From Epiperipatus broadwayi (taxonomy: Eukaryota; Onychophora; Udeonychophora; Euonychophora; Peripatidae), in contig JAQFVV010012508.1 of NCBI GenBank assembly GCA_028023455.1, forward strand, positions 1,917,877 to 1,981,876: a stretch of DNA of 64,000 nt, given 5' to 3'. The notes beneath the pieces are model-generated. The model searched no databases. It worked only from the letters and a program-made list of their open reading frames with translations, and was not told the DNA's origin. The position numbers and the translations under genes were made by a program. Shown here piece after piece: positions 60,331-64,000 of this stretch. Positions within the stretch are counted from its first letter, which is position 1. The number at the start of each line of letters is the position of its first letter.

Positions 60331-60839
60331 GAAATATTTTCATTATTGTCATCCTTTTAATAAACACTTTTTAATGATACCAGTTCAATCATTTCAAATT
60401 CATTCAATTCGTTGAGTAAGGTAATTTATGGGTTTTATCGCTTGAAATCTTATTGGGATTCTCTCGATAACCCCGTGTATAATTGGTAAAAAGTAATATG
60501 TTTGAAGATACCCTTTTACTGAAAGTTTCAAGTGATTCTTGAAAATTTTGGATTTTTCTTTCATTTTCTTGATTGTTTAAATTTGGACTATAACCCTATA
60601 TTTTCACAGTTAATTTATATTTATGTAAAATGGATTGCAATTTTTTTTTTTTTTTAGATTATCCAAAAAGGTCAAAAGATTTTTGACGTCAATAGAAATA
60701 TAATTTCTATCGCTTGTGCAAATGTTATTAGCATGATTAATGGATTATGAATTTTTAGTTAAATATTTGGCATTAAAATACATTTTACTCATTCCAGTTA
60801 TAAAATTCAAATATAAGTGTATTGTCTATACTAAACTTA

Positions 60840-61390
60840 ATGTAATTAGAAGGGACTTGAACTCAGACTTTCAAGCTCTTTATAGCTACGCACTTCATCT
60901 TATACAACTGATACACACAACCACATGCAGGTGAAAAAGATAAATGACTCCAATATATTTGAAATTTTACTTATTCAAACTGTATTCTGCCCATCCCTCT
61001 TCTGTCTATTTAAATGGACATATTAAGGTCTTATATGTGAGGGGTCAGAGTGACTTAAAAGTTAACATGGGTATGACAATAATACTGGCATAAACAAGGG
61101 CTTGGAGTATTCCATCATCAGATTTTCAGTGATATAGATAGCTGAAGAATTAGAAGGTGGAGAAGATTGAAAGTCTATCTATTAAAGTTTGAAGATTTGC
61201 TATTTTAATATAAACTGAGCACGATTGTATATATGTGTGTGTGAGATGATATCTGGATCAACTGATGAGTGCTGGTTCAACATGGAATTTTTATATTGGA
61301 GATCATTAATCATGTATATGGTTGTGTGCATCAGTTGTGTAAGATGGGGTGCATAGCTGTAAAGAGCTTGAAAGTCTTATCTATTTTTGT
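60840..61390. mobile_element. Family C composite
   Basis: The left part (60850-60960) has DLNSDFQALYSYALHLIQLI as an incidental reading of the shared repeat but lacks the ribozyme. The spacer with GTGAGGGGTCAGAGTGACTT and ATCATCAGATTTTCAGTG follows. The right arm (61195-61390) has a plus-strand hammerhead at about 61257-61300 with intact CUGAUGA but GGAA instead of GAAA. Confidence 0.65.
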
Positions 61391-61889
61391 CTCATATATT
61401 ACATTTAAGCCTAGAATTAAGGCAATAATATCAAAAAGCATATCAGAGAATGAATAAAATAATGAGCGTTCAGTTATAAAATTTTAAAATATGATTGCTT
61501 TGTAGCAGTATTCTATTATATTAACTCCATATAATTTCACGTTATGACAAGATCAAGAAAAAATAGTATCAGTGAATTAACAAAATTTTATACTTTTTTT
61601 CATAAATAAATAATAAACAGCCACTAATAAGTGAATATGGCTATTCTAACTCCACCCCCACCCCACTCCCCAAAAAGGACAGAAAGAAATGGGGGGAAAA
61701 CTGTTCTAGAATTGAGATTTGTGGTGATTATGCAAACCAATTTACACACTAGTTTTTTAGTTTTCTTAATATTTTACAATGTTGTTTTTAAGTTCTCCTT
61801 TCAGAAATATTTCAACGTTATGTCTAATTGTGGCTCTCAACATATTCTATGTTTTTCCATGTCATCCTTGTGGAAACAATTGACATTGC

Positions 61890-63420
61890 ACTTCATATTA
61901 TGTCTCTACATGATTTTAAGAATGCTTCTATTATTCCAGTTTTTAAAAATAAAGGGAATAGACATCACAATAATTATCATGAAATATCACTTATTTCCCA
62001 TTACAATAAGGATACTTTCAAGAATATTGTTAATTGGTTGCTTCCAGTCATATATTAATGGTTACCTAAAATTCAGTTATGGTTTTAGAGAATCAAAAAG
62101 CACTTTAGATATGGAATTGGTTGCCAGAAAATGCAAGGAAAGTGTTGAGAACAAAACATTTAAGGCATTTCATTCAATTAACTGAACAGATTTATATGAC
62201 GTTGTTTGAAATTAATTGGTTGTCCCCCAAACTTTATTTGCATAATGCAAATTCTATATGATAGAATAGGAGAAAGTATTACTACAGGTGGAAAATCTGA
62301 GGTATTTGAAATGAAAACCGATGTTAAACTAGGATGTGTACTTGCTCCAACATAGTTTCCAATTTTTATAATTGTCTTTAAAATTGTTTATAGGTGGCTT
62401 AATGAAATAGGGATCAAGACATGAAACTGATTTGATAGTGGAATTGTTAATTTGAATCAATTGTAAGGAGAAAATAAGAACCTTATATTGGATTCTGAAT
62501 TTATAGTACTCTATAATGAACAAGTTATTTTTGCCATTCAAAAAACGATATGCAGAGTGCAACTAACATTTTGAATGCATTATATAAAAACTTTGGTTTA
62601 ATAATTAAATTTCAAGAAACTCAAGTCCTTTATCAGCCAGCGATAGAAGAAATATCCTCGGCTATTCTTAGATTTGATGATTATCAATTTAAGAACGTAA
62701 ACCAATTTAAATTTCCTGGATAATTTATAAGTAGAAAAGTGGACTTAGATGTTGAAGTACAGCACAGATACCAATGTGCTATTGCTTATTTTAAAAGTTA
62801 AATGACGGTGTATTTTATCACGGTGAAATAACTTTTGCAACTATGCTCTGTGCATAAAACTATTATTTTACTTTATTTTATGGAATTAAGAGTTGAAATA
62901 TGCTATTGATGCAGTATAAACGCCTTAAAAATTTTATTCAAGAATGCTCAGTAAAATTTTAGAAATTAAAGGCATGATTATCTTCCAAATTGCTAGATAT
63001 TTCATAGAGTCCATTATTGTAAAATTATACCTTTGCTTGCCATAGAGTCCATTAATGTGAAATTACACCTGTAAAATGAATGAACAGTGCCAGACTTTCT
63101 AAAAGAGTGTTTTATAGTGAACTTAAGCACGGTTGTCATGGCAACGACAGATCCCATATTTGTTATAAGCATTCTATCAAAAACATTCAGAAATATAATG
63201 TTTCACTGGGAAGATATGGCAGAGAATACAGTGCATTGGAAATCTACAATTAGACATGGTGTTGAACTATGTCAGGAAAAAACTTTCTGCTGGAAAAATT
63301 AAAAGACAGCATTAAGTGAACCAGCATATTCTACATGTGGACGTATATCTGATTCACAGTTTGATTTGTATAGTCACTGCAACACTCGCTTCTGGAGCAA
63401 TTGTTTTTTCTTTTCTGTTC
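61890..63420 (+). pseudogene. Second LINE type, reverse transcriptase to zinc-finger tail, dead
   Basis: Plus-strand landmarks in order, across several frames: FKNASIIPVFKNKGNRHHNN, ISLIS, YGFRESKSTLDMELVARKCK, VKLGCVLAP, then the YLG-type region near 62710. Further on are EDMAENTVHWKSTIRHGVEL (about 63210-63270), and a Cys/His tail with CGRISDSQFDLYSHCNT (about 63335-63385). The order matches invertebrate non-LTR retrotransposons with GFRxGRST, GCVLAPTLF, HWxSxxHxGxE and C-x2-C...H-x-C ends. The clade is not assigned. It is unlike the RTE-like copies in the window. Confidence 0.8.
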
Positions 63421-63644
63421 CTGGAGTTGCAATTCCCATACTTGTTTAAGAATGGATAGTATATGTATGTATGTATATGCCAGTGCAGAAATTTAATTGT
63501 TCAAAAATTAGGGCCAATTTGTTTAACCATATAGTGTGCAAAATATTTCCCAATATATATTGATTTTTTATTGTACACATTATATAAACGTAAAATATGT
63601 GCTTATTTTCGCCATAAATTGGAAAAAAAACACCTAAATATATG

Positions 63645-63719
63645 CCGAGAGGTCAGCATAATCCCGGGTTCACTTCCCAGCCGATGCTTTGACACATGAA
63701 AAAAAGGGGAAAAAAATAA
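63645..63719 (+). mobile_element. tRNA-derived SINE with internal deletion
   Basis: CCGAGAGGTCAGCATAA joins directly to TCCCGGGTTCACTTCCC, so the anticodon arm is missing. The tail ATGCTTTGACACATGA with a poly(A)-rich end matches the other copies. AAATATATG lies at about 63636-63644 and again at 63720-63728 as a likely target duplication. Confidence 0.75.
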
Positions 63720-64000
63720 AAATATATGGCAGCCGCTTTTGATGTCAAGACTAAAAAGAAAAACATGTAATCAAAATTTAATATCACTAGCATATTTTAC
63801 AAATAAGATAATCTTAAACTATGTAAATTCGTAGCTATCTGTTATCCAGAAATACAAAATTTGCTGTCCTGTACTACAAGTTCATTTTCAATATAAATCA
63901 AAGTAGTAAAAATACACTAACATGTAAAATTAAGTCAGAGTTTAATTAAGATCCATAAGACATTCTTATCAATAAGCTAAACATATCCTTAAACTAGTTT
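63720..64000. other. Right edge, nothing recognised
   Basis: AT-rich sequence to the end of the window, without a recognised gene or element. Confidence 0.4.

Overview
The window is an AT-rich, repeat-dense stretch of an animal genome. One conserved gene can be read with confidence: the amino-terminal half of MED17, a subunit of the Mediator complex, on the minus strand. Seven exons (1 to 7, in transcription order from 48454 down to 359) encode residues 1-331. Every junction has a GT donor, an AG acceptor and a matching codon phase. The rest of the gene lies beyond base 1. The protein looks arthropod-like (for example LELLRLRQNWRLKKVGN and GTFEVSKGDD). Long introns, high AT content and the mix of elements would suit an arachnid or similar arthropod, but the species is an inference and is not resolved.

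The introns (2.8 to 14.5 kb) and the 15.5 kb upstream of exon 1 are filled with mobile elements. (1) A LINE with an APE-type endonuclease, a reverse transcriptase and a short-tandem-repeat 3' tail (RTE-like) has two long decayed copies (about 4.2-6.9 kb minus, 42.0-44.85 kb plus) and many fragments. (2) A second LINE, ending in a zinc-finger-like tail, lies at 61.9-63.4 kb. (3) A decayed Helitron lies on the minus strand at about 24.1-27.6 kb. (4) A roughly 105 bp tRNA-derived SINE is present in five copies, three with clear 15-18 bp target-site duplications. (5) A hAT-type element with an exact 8 bp duplication is nested in a 1.7 kb element that has its own exact 8 bp duplication. (6) There are several inverted-repeat elements. 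(7) A Penelope-like element tail forms a head-to-head palindrome at 12.05-12.85 kb. (8) Four repeat families carry hammerhead-ribozyme or hammerhead-like cores.

The most notable pattern is that the hammerhead copies mostly occur as inverted pairs with the left ribozyme on the minus strand and the right one on the plus strand (divergent). The Penelope-like palindrome has the same polarity. One mechanism, formation of head-to-head inverted dimers by Penelope-like retroelements, could explain them all.

From about 48.46 to 48.78 kb lies the MED17 promoter and 5' UTR region, possibly shared with a divergent transcript. No second host gene could be supported upstream of it.
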